Assembly: GCF_000720765.1 (NCBI RefSeq) | Contig: NZ_JODC01000007.1 | Coordinates: forward strand, 620,001 to 684,000 | DNA length: 64,000 nt | Origin: Streptomyces sp. NRRL S-646 | GTDB taxonomy: Bacteria; Actinomycetota; Actinomycetes; Streptomycetales; Streptomycetaceae | Reading direction: 5' to 3' | Shown here: one piece after another, positions 36,132 to 44,426 of the stretch | Layout: each line of letters opens with the position of its first letter | How positions within the stretch are numbered: the first letter of the stretch is position 1 | Made by a program: the position numbers and the translations under genes | Notes under the pieces: model-generated | What the model was told of the DNA's origin: nothing | The model's input: the letters and a program-made list of their open reading frames with translations, nothing else | The model's database searches: none

Positions 36132-36785
36132 GTGACGGATGGCTTCGAGGGTCCGGGCACCACGGCTGCGACCGCTGCGCTGCCGGCCGTCGTCGCCCGC
36201 GTCACCGCGCTCGCCGACCGGCTCGGCGTGCCGCACGCGGAGGTCTTCGACACCGGCCGCCTGTCCGCCGCATCGGGCGTGCCCGAGCCCGTGGTCAGAG
36301 CCCTGCTGAGCGGCCGTCCCGCGGGCGAGCCCGATGTGCAGGAGCGGTTTCTGCAGCGCCTCGACCTGCTGCGCCGCACCCGGCTCAAGCCCAACGGTCG
36401 CAAGTACACCCAGCAGGAGATCGCCGACGGTGCGGGCATGTCGCGCCAGCAGGCGGGTGCGCTGATCAACGGCGACCGGCGCCCCACCATGGAGCACTGC
36501 GACGCCATCCAGCGCTTCTTCCGGGTGCACGCCGGATTCCTCACGGCCGAGGACCCCGAGGCTCTCACGGGCGCCCTGCAGAGCACAGAACAGGAACTCC
36601 TGCACAAGCTCGCGGAGCGGGAGGCTGCCGCGGCCGCCGACGACCCGCTGGAGCGGCTGCTGCAGGACCACGGGGTCCGCGGAATCGCCTGGCGGGCCGC
36701 GCAACTGCCCACCGACCAGCACCGCGACAAGGTCGCGGAGTGGCTGGACATGCTCCTGGAGAGCGTCAAGCGGCCCGAGTCGTGA
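36132..36785 (+). CDS. XRE-type HTH regulator
   Basis: 217 aa from GTG 36132, chosen for AGGAGA 7-12 nt upstream; a longer frame from 36030 lacks a ribosome site. The central HTH is KYTQQEIADGAGMSRQQAGALINGDRRPTMEHCDAIQRFF. A second N-terminal helix bundle and a C-terminal acidic helix complete the protein. It overlaps the following ImmA/IrrE-like gene by 4 bp. Such pairs recur in streptomycetes, often beside a multi-pass membrane regulator that is absent here. Confidence 0.82.
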   Translation: MTDGFEGPGTTAATAALPAVVARVTALADRLGVPHAEVFDTGRLSAASGVPEPVVRALLSGRPAGEPDVQERFLQRLDLLRRTRLKPNGRKYTQQEIADGAGMSRQQAGALINGDRRPTMEHCDAIQRFFRVHAGFLTAEDPEALTGALQSTEQELLHKLAEREAAAAADDPLERLLQDHGVRGIAWRAAQLPTDQHRDKVAEWLDMLLESVKRPES

Positions 36786-37348
36786 GCCTGGGGAGAGCTG
36801 TGGGCATCGGAAGGGAAATGCGCCGTCTGTGCGGCGAGCTGGTCGCGGAGCTCACCCTTGCCGCACCGGCACCGCCCGAGGACCTGTACGGCGCGCTGTG
36901 CGAGGCGATGAGCAGACGGCGCGGCCGCCCGGTCCACTTCCGCACGGCCGCCTTCCCCACCGGCACGGCGAGCGGGCTGTGGCTCGACATGACCGACCAG
37001 GACCTCGTGGTGATCGAGGAACGGACCGCGCCGGACCACCAGTTGGTGATCCTCGGCCACGAGCTGTGGCACATGAAGGCCGGCCACTGCGGCCATCACG
37101 TCGAGGGTGCCCGGGTCGCGGCCCGCCTGCTCAGCGACGGCGCGGACCTGCGGGACACCGTCCGCAAGGTGGCCGCCCGCAGCCGTTTCGACCTCGCCGA
37201 GGAGCAGGAGGCCGAGTCCTTCGGTCTGCTGCTGGCCAGCAGGTGCCGTACGTGGCTGGCCGGTTCGGGGGTGCGGGGGCCGGTGCAGCGCGATCATCTG
37301 GCGGGGCGGATCGAGGCGTCGCTCGGGTATCTGGGGCCGCAGGGCTGA
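36782..37348 (+). CDS. ImmA/IrrE-like zinc-peptidase-fold protein
   Basis: 188 aa from GTG 36782 (GTGA overlap with the XRE stop); a GTG at 36800 after GGGGAG is also possible. The HExxH zinc motif is HELWH (H93-H97), followed by KAGHCGHH, in a fold like the ImmA/IrrE/COG2856 domain. These proteins often cleave the repressor encoded by the preceding XRE gene. The pair could act as a signal-responsive switch or a toxin-antitoxin-like module; the target is not known. Confidence 0.78.
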   Translation: MSLGRAVGIGREMRRLCGELVAELTLAAPAPPEDLYGALCEAMSRRRGRPVHFRTAAFPTGTASGLWLDMTDQDLVVIEERTAPDHQLVILGHELWHMKAGHCGHHVEGARVAARLLSDGADLRDTVRKVAARSRFDLAEEQEAESFGLLLASRCRTWLAGSGVRGPVQRDHLAGRIEASLGYLGPQG

Positions 37349-37368
37349 GTACGCGCCGGTCGGCTCTG

Positions 37369-37803
37369 TCACGTGGTGCGCAGACGGGCTGTCGCACCCG
37401 CCGCGGTGAGGAGAGCGGCGGTTTCGGGGTGAGGACCGTTGTTCGCCCAGTCCAGCGGGGACCAGCCGGTGCCGTGGTCCTCGCGGAGATTCGGGTCGGC
37501 GCCGTGTGCCAGCAGCTCGCGCACCGCCTCCGTGTGCCCCCAGCACGCGGCAGCGCACAACGGTGTGCCTTCCGCGCCGATTCCACGGCTCTCGGTGTCC
37601 GGGGCGGCGCCGGACGTCAGGAGCAGACGGACGATGGCGGCTTCGCCGTGCACTGATGCCACATAGAGGGGCGTGGTGCCCTCGCCGTCGGCTCTTTCCG
37701 GATCGGCCCCGGCCCGCAGGAGAGCCCTCGCGCGGGCTGTGTCGCCCCTCCAGATCGCCGCGAAGAGCTGGCCCGAGAACTTCTTCTGCCGCCGACGGTT
37801 CAT
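37369..37803 (-). CDS. Small ankyrin-repeat protein
   Basis: 144 aa, ATG 37803. About four ankyrin repeats are visible from residue 10: LFAAIWRGDTARARALLRAGADP, TPLYVASVHGEAAIVRLLLTSGAAP, TPLCAAACWGHTEAVRELLAHGADPN and SPLDWANNG. There is no catalytic domain, signal peptide or membrane segment. Such proteins mediate protein-protein contact; the partner is unknown. Confidence 0.85.
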   Translation of the reverse strand: MNRRRQKKFSGQLFAAIWRGDTARARALLRAGADPERADGEGTTPLYVASVHGEAAIVRLLLTSGAAPDTESRGIGAEGTPLCAAACWGHTEAVRELLAHGADPNLREDHGTGWSPLDWANNGPHPETAALLTAAGATARLRTT

Positions 37804-37883
37804 GAGAGCCGAGGCTACCGACCGGTCACCTGAGCGGGCGAGGCAATATCCACTCGCCGCCGGTCGCGACCAGCAGTGATATG

Positions 37884-38927
37884 TCACGTCGCACTGCGTT
37901 CGCTGGCCTCTCTCATATCGCGTTCCACCGCGCGGCTGCGGGGGGTGTCGGGGCGCCCGGCGCTGGTGCCCGGCCGGCCCCCGACAAGGAGTTCACGCCA
38001 GCGCTCCCGGCTCCAGCCGGCCGGATGCGTGCTCGCCGTGAACTCCTCGACCAGCGACACGAACCGCGCAGGGTCGCTGTGGAACGGGAAATGGCCTGCC
38101 TGTTCGAAGATCTCCAGCCGACTGCCCGGCATCGCCTCGTGCGCCCCGTACGCGTGCCGCACCGGCACCACGCTGTCCCGGTCGCCCCACAGCAGCATGG
38201 TCGGCATGCCCTCGGTGAGATAGCACCGGTCGAGCATGGTGACGACCTGGCCGCGCCAGTCGACGACCGCGCGCAGCGTGCGGATGAACGCGTTGCGGGA
38301 GGTGTCGTCCGGCAGGGCATCGACGAGGGTGAGCAGTTCGGGTGCGTCCTGGCCGAGATCGGTGTCCAGGAGCTTCATCAGACGCACCGCGAGCCCCACT
38401 TGCAGCCGCATCCCCGGCAACCGCAGGGTGGACAGCATCAGGTGGGCGCCCGGCAGGGAGACCAGGCGCAGCACGGGATTGACCTCGCGTCCCACCCCGC
38501 CCGCGCTCACCAGGACGAGCCGCTCGGTGCGCTCGGGGAACTGGTAGGCGAACTGCATGGCCACGCCCCCGCCCAGCGAGTGCCCGACCAGCGTCGCCGA
38601 CTCGATGCCGAGCGTGGTGAGCAGGTCCCGTACGCCGTTCGCATACGCGGCCACCGAGTAGTCGGCGCGCGGTTTGTCCGAAGCGCCGTGGCCGAGCAGG
38701 TCGGGCGCGATCACGGTGTGGGTGCGGGCCAGGTCGGGGATCAACTCGGCCCAGGTCGCGGAGGAGTCGCCGATGCCGTGGATGAGCACCAGTGCCGGGC
38801 CCTCGCCGGCCATGCGGAAGGCGCGCCGGTATCCGTGCACCACGCGGTACTGCAACTCGAGTTCTCCGTCGCCCACCGGGCGCAGTCGTACGGCGCGCAC
38901 CGGGCGCCGTGGTGGGACGTCGACCAC
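37884..38927 (-). CDS. Alpha/beta-hydrolase
   Basis: 347 aa from GTG 38927, which has GGGAGG 7 nt upstream (an upstream TTG has none). The alpha/beta-hydrolase core has the oxyanion loop LIHGIGDSS, the nucleophile in GHSLGGG, the acid in LLWGDRDSVVP and the catalytic His in QAGHFPFHSDP. The lid region is hydrophobic, as in lipase- or meta-cleavage-product-like hydrolases. It has no signal peptide. The substrate cannot be told from sequence. Confidence 0.87.
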   Translation of the reverse strand: MVDVPPRRPVRAVRLRPVGDGELELQYRVVHGYRRAFRMAGEGPALVLIHGIGDSSATWAELIPDLARTHTVIAPDLLGHGASDKPRADYSVAAYANGVRDLLTTLGIESATLVGHSLGGGVAMQFAYQFPERTERLVLVSAGGVGREVNPVLRLVSLPGAHLMLSTLRLPGMRLQVGLAVRLMKLLDTDLGQDAPELLTLVDALPDDTSRNAFIRTLRAVVDWRGQVVTMLDRCYLTEGMPTMLLWGDRDSVVPVRHAYGAHEAMPGSRLEIFEQAGHFPFHSDPARFVSLVEEFTASTHPAGWSRERWRELLVGGRPGTSAGRPDTPRSRAVERDMREASERSAT

Positions 38928-39149
38928 GCACTTGCCTCCCCGTTCCAGGGCCGCGCACAAGCGGCCGAAAGCCCTTGTCCTCCAGCGTAGAACTGCTTTC
39001 CCACAAGGGATTTCGGGGACGTTTCGCCTCCGCTAAGCGGGCGAACCGACCGGTGCCCGGACCCCATTGTCAGTGGCGGGCGGCAAGCTGGAGTTGCACC
39101 CCCTTGTGCGGGGTGCGACCGACGACGCCGACGCGGGGAGAGCCGACCG

Positions 39150-39377
39150 ATGCCCACTGCCCTACTGACCGACCGCGAGCGCACCGCCGTGCAGGCCTAC
39201 CTGCGGCTCTTGCACACCGTACGAGCCGCGTTCGACGGTCCCCCCGGCTCCCCGCGACCACCCGTCGTACCGCCCGCGGTGCTCGCCGAGGCGGAGCAGG
39301 CACTGGCGGCGGCGGGCCTGGCGGGGAACGAGGAGGAGTTCTTCCGGCTGCTGCAGAGCTGGTGCCCGGAGCCGTGA
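39150..39377 (+). CDS. 75-aa hypothetical protein
   Basis: Starts at ATG 39150 with GGGGAGA upstream. It is mostly helical by composition (RERTAVQAYLRLLHTVRAAF and ALAAAGLAGNEEEFFRLLQSW) around a Pro-rich loop. No motif was recognised. The end lies 26 bp from the convergent phosphopantetheinyl transferase gene. Confidence 0.6.
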   Translation: MPTALLTDRERTAVQAYLRLLHTVRAAFDGPPGSPRPPVVPPAVLAEAEQALAAAGLAGNEEEFFRLLQSWCPEP

Positions 39378-39402
39378 CGGCCGACGGCCGACCGACGGGG
39401 GC

Positions 39403-40254
39403 TCAGCGGGTGTGCGGCACCGCGATCGCCGTCGCCACCAGCCCCCGCCGGACGGTCCACCGACCCTCGAAGCAACCAAGCCGACGGCCGCCGAGCAACA
39501 CGCCGGAACACCGGCGGCCAGGGCAGCGGGAGTGCGGCACCGCAATCGCCGTCGCCACCAGCCCCCGCCGGACGGTCCACCGACCCTCGAAGCAACCAAG
39601 CCGACGGCCGCCGAGCAACACGCCGGAACACCGGCGGCCAGGGCCGAGCCGGCGGCCGCCGACCAGCGGGCCGGGGACGAGGAGTTGGGCGCGGAAGCCG
39701 CCGTGCAGCCGCTCGTCGGGGTCGGCGAAGACCTCGATGTCGGCCTCGGCGAACTCCAGCCACAGTCCGGTGAGGGGGAACCACGCCTTGTAGACCGATT
39801 CCTTGGCGCTGAACAGCAGCCGGTCCCAGTGGACCTCGGGGTGCCGCACGGCCAGGCGGCGCAGCCTGGCCGCCTCGGCGGGCAGGGCCACCGCGTCCAG
39901 GACTCCGTCCGGGAGTGGCCGGTGGGGTTCGGCGTCGATGCCGACGGAGGCAAGGTCGGTGGCGCGGACCAGGGCGGCGGCACAGTAGCCGTCGCAGTGG
40001 GTCATGCTGCCGGCCAGGCCGGGCGGCCAGCCCGGTGCGCCGCGTTCGCCGGGCAGCAGGGGCTGCGCGGGCACGCCGAGCTTCTCCATGGCGCGGCGTG
40101 CGCAGGCCCGTACGAGGGCGAACTCGCGGCGGCGCTTGTGCACCGCCTGCGCCACGACCTCGGCCTCTTCGGGGTACAGCGGCGCGGGCTCGCTCCCGTC
40201 GTCGCCGTGCACCTCCACGGCCACCACCTCGTCCGGCAGCAGCTCCTCGATCAC
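39403..40254 (-). CDS. 4'-phosphopantetheinyl transferase with duplicated C-terminus
   Basis: 283 aa, GTG start overlapping the upstream stop. Sfp-type PPTase activates carrier proteins of polyketide, peptide or siderophore synthases with CoA. The signatures are VGIDAEP (Mg/CoA site) and FSAKESVYKAWFPLTG. Family members end soon after an ATAIAVP-type strand. Here the last 40 codons occur twice in tandem: GGRRLGCFEGRWTVRRGLVA and ATAIAVPHS, then again ending ATAIAVPHTR, matching a 120-bp DNA repeat. A duplicated terminal strand may or may not disturb folding. It is coupled to the metallophosphoesterase gene. Confidence 0.9.
   Translation of the reverse strand: MIEELLPDEVVAVEVHGDDGSEPAPLYPEEAEVVAQAVHKRRREFALVRACARRAMEKLGVPAQPLLPGERGAPGWPPGLAGSMTHCDGYCAAALVRATDLASVGIDAEPHRPLPDGVLDAVALPAEAARLRRLAVRHPEVHWDRLLFSAKESVYKAWFPLTGLWLEFAEADIEVFADPDERLHGGFRAQLLVPGPLVGGRRLGPGRRCSGVLLGGRRLGCFEGRWTVRRGLVATAIAVPHSRCPGRRCSGVLLGGRRLGCFEGRWTVRRGLVATAIAVPHTR
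39413..39645 (-). repeat. In-frame 120-bp tandem duplication inside the PPTase gene
   Basis: Positions 39413-39525 and 39533-39645 are identical over 113 bp except for one base (G at 39425, A at 39545). The period is exactly 120 bp, or 40 codons, so the reading frame is kept. Near-identity shows the duplication is recent, or an assembly artefact. Confidence 0.9.
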
Positions 40255-41111
40255 CCGGCCCCGACCTCCTTCGACAGCACACGGCGCAGTTGCCCCGGCG
40301 GCTGCTGCCGCTTGCGCCATTCGCGGGGGTAGCCGACGGACACCTCCTCGAAGCGGACACCCTCGTGCCAGGTGGTCCGCGGGATGTGGAGATGCCCGTA
40401 CACCATGGTCTCGACGCGGAAGCGGCGGTGCCAGTCGGCGGTCAGTTCGGTGCCGCACCACATGGCGAACTCCGGGTGCCACAGGACGTCGCAGGGGTGC
40501 CGGTCCAGCGGGTAGTGGTTGACCAGGACGGTCGGCAGGTCGGCGGGGAGCGCGGCGAGTCTGGCTTCGGTCTCGGCGACCCGGGCCCGGCACCAGGCCT
40601 CGCGGCTCGGGTAGGGGTCGGGGTGCAGCAGGTACTCGTCGTTGCACACGATGCCGGTGCCGTGCGCGTACTCCAGTCCCTGCTCCTTGGTGGTGCAGCC
40701 GGCCGGGAGGAACGAGTAGTCGTAGAGGAGGAAGAGCGGTGCGACGGCCACCGGGCCGCCCTGGCCCTCCCACACCGGGTAGGGGTCCTCGGGTGTCGTC
40801 ACGCCGAGTTCGCGGCACATGGCGACCAGGTGCTCGTAGCGGTCGACGCCGCGCAGGGTGACGGGGTCCGACGGATGGGTCCACAGCTCGTGGTTGCCCG
40901 GTGCCCAGACGACCTTGCGGAAACGGCTCGCAAGCGTCTTCAGGGCCCAGCGGATGTCGGCCACGTTCTCCGAGACGTCGCCGGCCACGAGCAGCCAGTC
41001 CTCGTCCGACTCGGGGCGCATCTCCTCGACCAGGGCGCGGTTCTCGGCGTATCCGATGTGCAGGTCGCTGATGGCCAGCAGCTGTCCGGCACCACCGGCC
41101 GTCGACGTCAC
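40251..41111 (-). CDS. Calcineurin-like metallophosphoesterase
   Basis: 286 aa from GTG 41111, preceded by GGAGG. All five metal-site motifs are present: ISDLHIGY, GDVSEN, GNHELW, NHYPL and GHLH. It is coupled (GTGA overlap) to the PPTase gene, a pairing conserved in actinobacteria as far as I know, which suggests a linked role, perhaps in phosphopantetheine or CoA turnover. The substrate is not established by sequence. Confidence 0.88.
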   Translation of the reverse strand: MTSTAGGAGQLLAISDLHIGYAENRALVEEMRPESDEDWLLVAGDVSENVADIRWALKTLASRFRKVVWAPGNHELWTHPSDPVTLRGVDRYEHLVAMCRELGVTTPEDPYPVWEGQGGPVAVAPLFLLYDYSFLPAGCTTKEQGLEYAHGTGIVCNDEYLLHPDPYPSREAWCRARVAETEARLAALPADLPTVLVNHYPLDRHPCDVLWHPEFAMWCGTELTADWHRRFRVETMVYGHLHIPRTTWHEGVRFEEVSVGYPREWRKRQQPPGQLRRVLSKEVGAG

Positions 41112-41251
41112 CTTCCGCCCCCTCCGTACACGCTGCGCACCCGCGCACTCACGAATGGGACCACGAGAACACATTTCCCGGCTTCCCGACAAGGCGGCAA
41201 GATCCTTGAATCCGTAACACGTACGTTGCACGCGCGGCCTCTGGGAAGCCG

Positions 41252-41257
41252 TATGAT
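41252..41257 (+). promoter_or_regulatory. Possible -10 box TATGAT
   Basis: TATGAT lies in the 267-bp divergent region ahead of the ATP-grasp gene. A TTGCAC upstream (about 41226) is separated by 20 bp, longer than ideal, so the pair is only a weak promoter candidate. Confidence 0.3.
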
Positions 41258-41378
41258 CGCCCCAACACCACCGCCATGAACTTCCCTTCATTCAAGGGCG
41301 GTTTGGTGACCCTCCAACTCCCCTGCCCGGGCACGGGCTGCTCAGCCGTGCCCGCGAACCGTGAAAGGACGGCCCTGC

Positions 41379-42500
41379 ATGGTCTCTCGCGTACGCGTCT
41401 GGCTCAACCGCACGTACGCGGAGAACGTGTTCTTCATGGATCAGCTGCGGCGAAATCCCAGCGATCGGGCCGTGGAGATCCATGCGACGCACGGGGACGC
41501 GGACTCCCCCGTGCTGGCCGCCGCCGACACCGCCGATCTGGAGCCGGAGGGCCTGTCCCCGGCCGCGTACGTGGAGTACGCCCTCGACCAGTGCCAGCGG
41601 CGCGGCATCGACGTGTTCGTGCCCCGGCTGCAGCAGTCGGCGATCGTGGCGCACCGCGCCGACTTCGAGGCGGTCGGTACGGCGCTGCTGGCGCCGCCTC
41701 CTCAGGCGGTGGCCGTCTTCCACGACAAGGTGATCGCGTACGAGGCGGTCCAGGCGATCGGGGTGCCCGTGCCGCCGTGGTGGCGGGTGCGGACCGCGAG
41801 TGAACTCGTGGCCGCCGTGGAGGAGTTGGAGGCGGGCGGGCACAAGGCGTGCTTCAAGCCGGCGTCGGGCGCGGGCGGCGTGGGCTTCCGCATCGTCACG
41901 CGCGCCCCCTTCTCGCTCGTTCACCTCAACGGCTTCCCGGGCCCGCATGTGCCGCTGGATCTGGTCGTGGAGGCGCTGCAGCAGGCCGACGAGCCGGTCG
42001 ACTGGCTGGTGATGCCGCGGCTGGAGCAGCCGGAGGTCTCGGTGGACTGCCTCACCGGGCCGGACAACCGGGTGCGGCTGGCGATCGGGCGCACCAAGAA
42101 CGGCCGGCGGCGCGGGTTCACGCTGCACGAGCAGTGGCTGGAGCCGGCGCGGCGGATCGCGGAGGGGTTCGGGCTGCACTACCTGTCCAACATCCAGTTC
42201 CGGATGTTCGGCGACGAGCCGGTGCTCATGGATGTCAACACCCGCCCGGCGGGTGGCCTGCATCAGCTGTCCCTGTGTGGCGTCAACGTCCCTTGGGCAG
42301 CAGTGCAGTTGGCGCTCGGCGAGGACCCGGGTGAGATGGCTCCGCCGTTCCTCGGGCAGGACTACACGGTGGTGTCGGGGCCGCGGCCGCTGCGGGCGGT
42401 TTCGCTGCCGCAGCAGAGGGTCGAGGCGGAGCCTCTGCTGCCGGCGGTGCCTGCGCCCGTCGACTCCGTCGAGGTCTCGGCCCAGGTACTGCCGCTCTAG
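41379..42500 (+). CDS. ATP-grasp domain protein
   Basis: 373 aa. ATG 41379 is chosen because AAAGGA lies 9 nt upstream. The ATP-grasp fold shows FHDKVIAYEAVQAIGVPVP, a Lys/ATP-binding segment HKACFKPASGAGGVGFRIV, and metal ligands near LHYLSNIQFRM and VLMDVNTRPAGGLHQLS. The family ligates a carboxylate to an amine or thiol. The N-terminal 100 residues form a Rossmann-like pre-ATP-grasp domain. The gene stands alone, so neither substrate can be named. Confidence 0.85.
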   Translation: MVSRVRVWLNRTYAENVFFMDQLRRNPSDRAVEIHATHGDADSPVLAAADTADLEPEGLSPAAYVEYALDQCQRRGIDVFVPRLQQSAIVAHRADFEAVGTALLAPPPQAVAVFHDKVIAYEAVQAIGVPVPPWWRVRTASELVAAVEELEAGGHKACFKPASGAGGVGFRIVTRAPFSLVHLNGFPGPHVPLDLVVEALQQADEPVDWLVMPRLEQPEVSVDCLTGPDNRVRLAIGRTKNGRRRGFTLHEQWLEPARRIAEGFGLHYLSNIQFRMFGDEPVLMDVNTRPAGGLHQLSLCGVNVPWAAVQLALGEDPGEMAPPFLGQDYTVVSGPRPLRAVSLPQQRVEAEPLLPAVPAPVDSVEVSAQVLPL

Positions 42501-42567
42501 GTTGGCCACGCGGCGGAGCCGCAAATCGACACAGCACCGCGCCCTGATCGGGGCGCTCCCACTCACC

Positions 42568-42617
42568 GGTATGGACCAATTCCGTCCTTCTCCTTGACAG
42601 GCGGATTGGTCCATACC
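42568..42617. promoter_or_regulatory. Paired inverted sites (DasR-like) around a TTGACA -35 box
   Basis: GGTATGGACCAATTCCG (42568-42584) is repeated in inverse as CGGATTGGTCCATACC (42602-42617). Each half resembles the DasR-responsive element and the repeats known at streptomycete chitinase promoters (TGGTC-N4-ACCA type). TTGACA (42594-42599) lies between the arms. They are 70-120 bp upstream of the chitinase start, so chitin/GlcNAc-responsive control is likely. Confidence 0.7.
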
Positions 42618-42687
42618 AACTTGGTTGCGCACCCCTCTGCAGTTCTCTCTGCACTCCCGAACACCCCCATTCCTCCAGGGAGATCGC

Positions 42688-44376
42688 GTGCGCAACACAC
42701 TCAGACGTTCCAGACATCGGCTCCTCGCCCTGCTCGGCTCCGCCGCTCTCGCGCTCGCCGGAGCCATCGCCCTTCCCGGTACGGCCCAAGCGGCCAACAT
42801 CCTGACGAATCCCGGCTTCGAGTCGGGCAGTCTCTCCCCCTGGACCTGCACCGGCAACCTCGGTTCGGTCGCCTCCTCCCCCGTGCACGGCGGCTCCAAG
42901 TCCCTTGCCGGGGCGGTGAGTTCGAGCGACAACGCGCAGTGCAGCCAGACCGTCTCCGTCCAGCCGAACACCACGTACTCGCTCAGCGGGTGGGTGCGCG
43001 GCTCCTACGTCTACCTCGGCGTGAACGGCGGCGCCTCCACCTGGACGACGTCCCCGTCGGCGTACAGCCGGCTGACCGTCTCCTTCACGACCGGCGCCTC
43101 GCAGACCAGCGCCACGATCTACGTCCACGGCTGGTACGCCCAGGGCACCTACTACGCCGACGACATCAGCCTCGACGGCCCCGGCGGCGGGGGCGGCGGC
43201 TCGGACACCCAGGCGCCGACCGCGCCGACCGGGCTGACCTCCACCGGGAAGACCTCGTCGAGCGTGTCGCTGAAGTGGAACGCCTCGACGGACAACGTCG
43301 GCGTCACGGCGTACGACATCTACAGCGGCTCGAACAACCTGCTCACCGTCTCCGGTACGTCCGCCACGGTCAGCGGGCTCTCGCCGAGCACGTCGTACAC
43401 CTTCACCGTCAAGGCACGGGACGCGGCCGGGAACACCTCCGGGGCCTCCAATTCCGTCTCCGTCACCACGGACGCGGGCGGCGGTGGCGGCACCGGATTC
43501 AAGCAGGCCGCGCCCTATCTGTACGAGGGCTGGGGCGACCCGCCGAGCCCTTCGACGGTGATGAGCGCGACCGGCATCAAGTGGTTCACGATGGCCTTCG
43601 TGCTGGACTCCGGCGGCTGCACCCCGGCCTGGGACGGCAGCCGGCCGCTGACCGGCGGCGCCGACCAGTCCGCGATCAACGCCATCCGCTCCGCCGGCGG
43701 TGACATCGTGCCGTCGTTCGGCGGCTGGCAGGGCAGCAAGCTCGGCGCCAACTGCGCCTCCGCCAGCGCGCTCGCCGGGGCCCTGCAGAAGGTGATCGAC
43801 GCCTACTCGCTCAAGGCGATCGACATGGACATCGAGAACTCCGACGAATTCGAGAACGAGGCCGTCCAGGCGAAGATCCTCACCGCCCTGAAGACGGTCA
43901 AGGCCAACAACCCCGGCCTGAAGACCATCGTCACCTTCGGCACGTCGACGACCGGCCCGACGTACTACGGCAACCGGCTCATCGAGCAGGCGCAGTCGCT
44001 GGGCGCGAACATCGACGTCTTCACGATCATGCCGTTCGACTTCGGCGGCGGCTCCGACATGTACGGCAACACCGTGAACGCGGCGGAGGGCCTGAAGGCC
44101 AAGCTGAAGTCGACCTTCGGGTGGGACGACGCCACCGCCTACTCCCACATCGGGATCTCCGGCATGAACGGCCTGTCCGACCAGCAGGAGACCACCACCC
44201 CGGCGATCTGGACCCAGATCAAGGACTGGGCGAACTCGCACCACATCGCCCGGCTCGCCTTCTGGTCGGTCAACCGTGACCGGCCGTGCCCGGGTGGCGG
44301 TGTGGTGAGCAACTGCTCCGGCATCAGCCAGAACAACTGGCAGTTCACCTCCATCACGGCCGGCTTCACCGGCTGA
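42688..44376 (+). CDS. Secreted GH18 chitinase with CBM and FnIII
   Basis: 562 aa, GTG start after AGGGAG. Signal peptide 1-35 (GTAQA/ANIL). A carbohydrate-binding beta-sandwich (about 36-163, NPGFESGSLSPWTCTGN), a Gly linker, an FnIII domain (about 174-262) and another Gly linker precede the catalytic GH18 domain (about 270-560). The catalytic motif is KAIDMDIENSDE, with D379, D381 and E383 as the DxDxE acid pair. It releases chito-oligosaccharides from chitin. The promoter carries DasR-like sites. A terminator hairpin follows. Confidence 0.92.
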   Translation: MRNTLRRSRHRLLALLGSAALALAGAIALPGTAQAANILTNPGFESGSLSPWTCTGNLGSVASSPVHGGSKSLAGAVSSSDNAQCSQTVSVQPNTTYSLSGWVRGSYVYLGVNGGASTWTTSPSAYSRLTVSFTTGASQTSATIYVHGWYAQGTYYADDISLDGPGGGGGGSDTQAPTAPTGLTSTGKTSSSVSLKWNASTDNVGVTAYDIYSGSNNLLTVSGTSATVSGLSPSTSYTFTVKARDAAGNTSGASNSVSVTTDAGGGGGTGFKQAAPYLYEGWGDPPSPSTVMSATGIKWFTMAFVLDSGGCTPAWDGSRPLTGGADQSAINAIRSAGGDIVPSFGGWQGSKLGANCASASALAGALQKVIDAYSLKAIDMDIENSDEFENEAVQAKILTALKTVKANNPGLKTIVTFGTSTTGPTYYGNRLIEQAQSLGANIDVFTIMPFDFGGGSDMYGNTVNAAEGLKAKLKSTFGWDDATAYSHIGISGMNGLSDQQETTTPAIWTQIKDWANSHHIARLAFWSVNRDRPCPGGGVVSNCSGISQNNWQFTSITAGFTG

Positions 44377-44389
44377 GTGGCCTCCGGGC

Positions 44390-44418
44390 GGCGGCCGGTC
44401 CCACGAGGGCCGGCCGCC
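44390..44418. terminator. Hairpin terminator between convergent genes
   Basis: GGCGGCCGG (44390-44398) pairs with CCGGCCGCC (44410-44418) across an 11-nt loop, 14 bp after the chitinase stop and 9 bp before the end of the convergent fucosidase gene. It is probably used from both sides. Confidence 0.75.
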
Positions 44419-44426
44419 TCGGCGCA

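Noticed and set aside
39413..39645. CRISPR-like or minisatellite repeat
   Set aside because: Only two copies, no unique spacers, and the period is 40 codons inside the PPTase frame: a gene-internal duplication.
41205..41225. A third omegaRNA-like end (GGATTCAA on the minus strand near 41211)
   Set aside because: No GGAATC block or hairpin precedes it and none of the shared upstream blocks is present.
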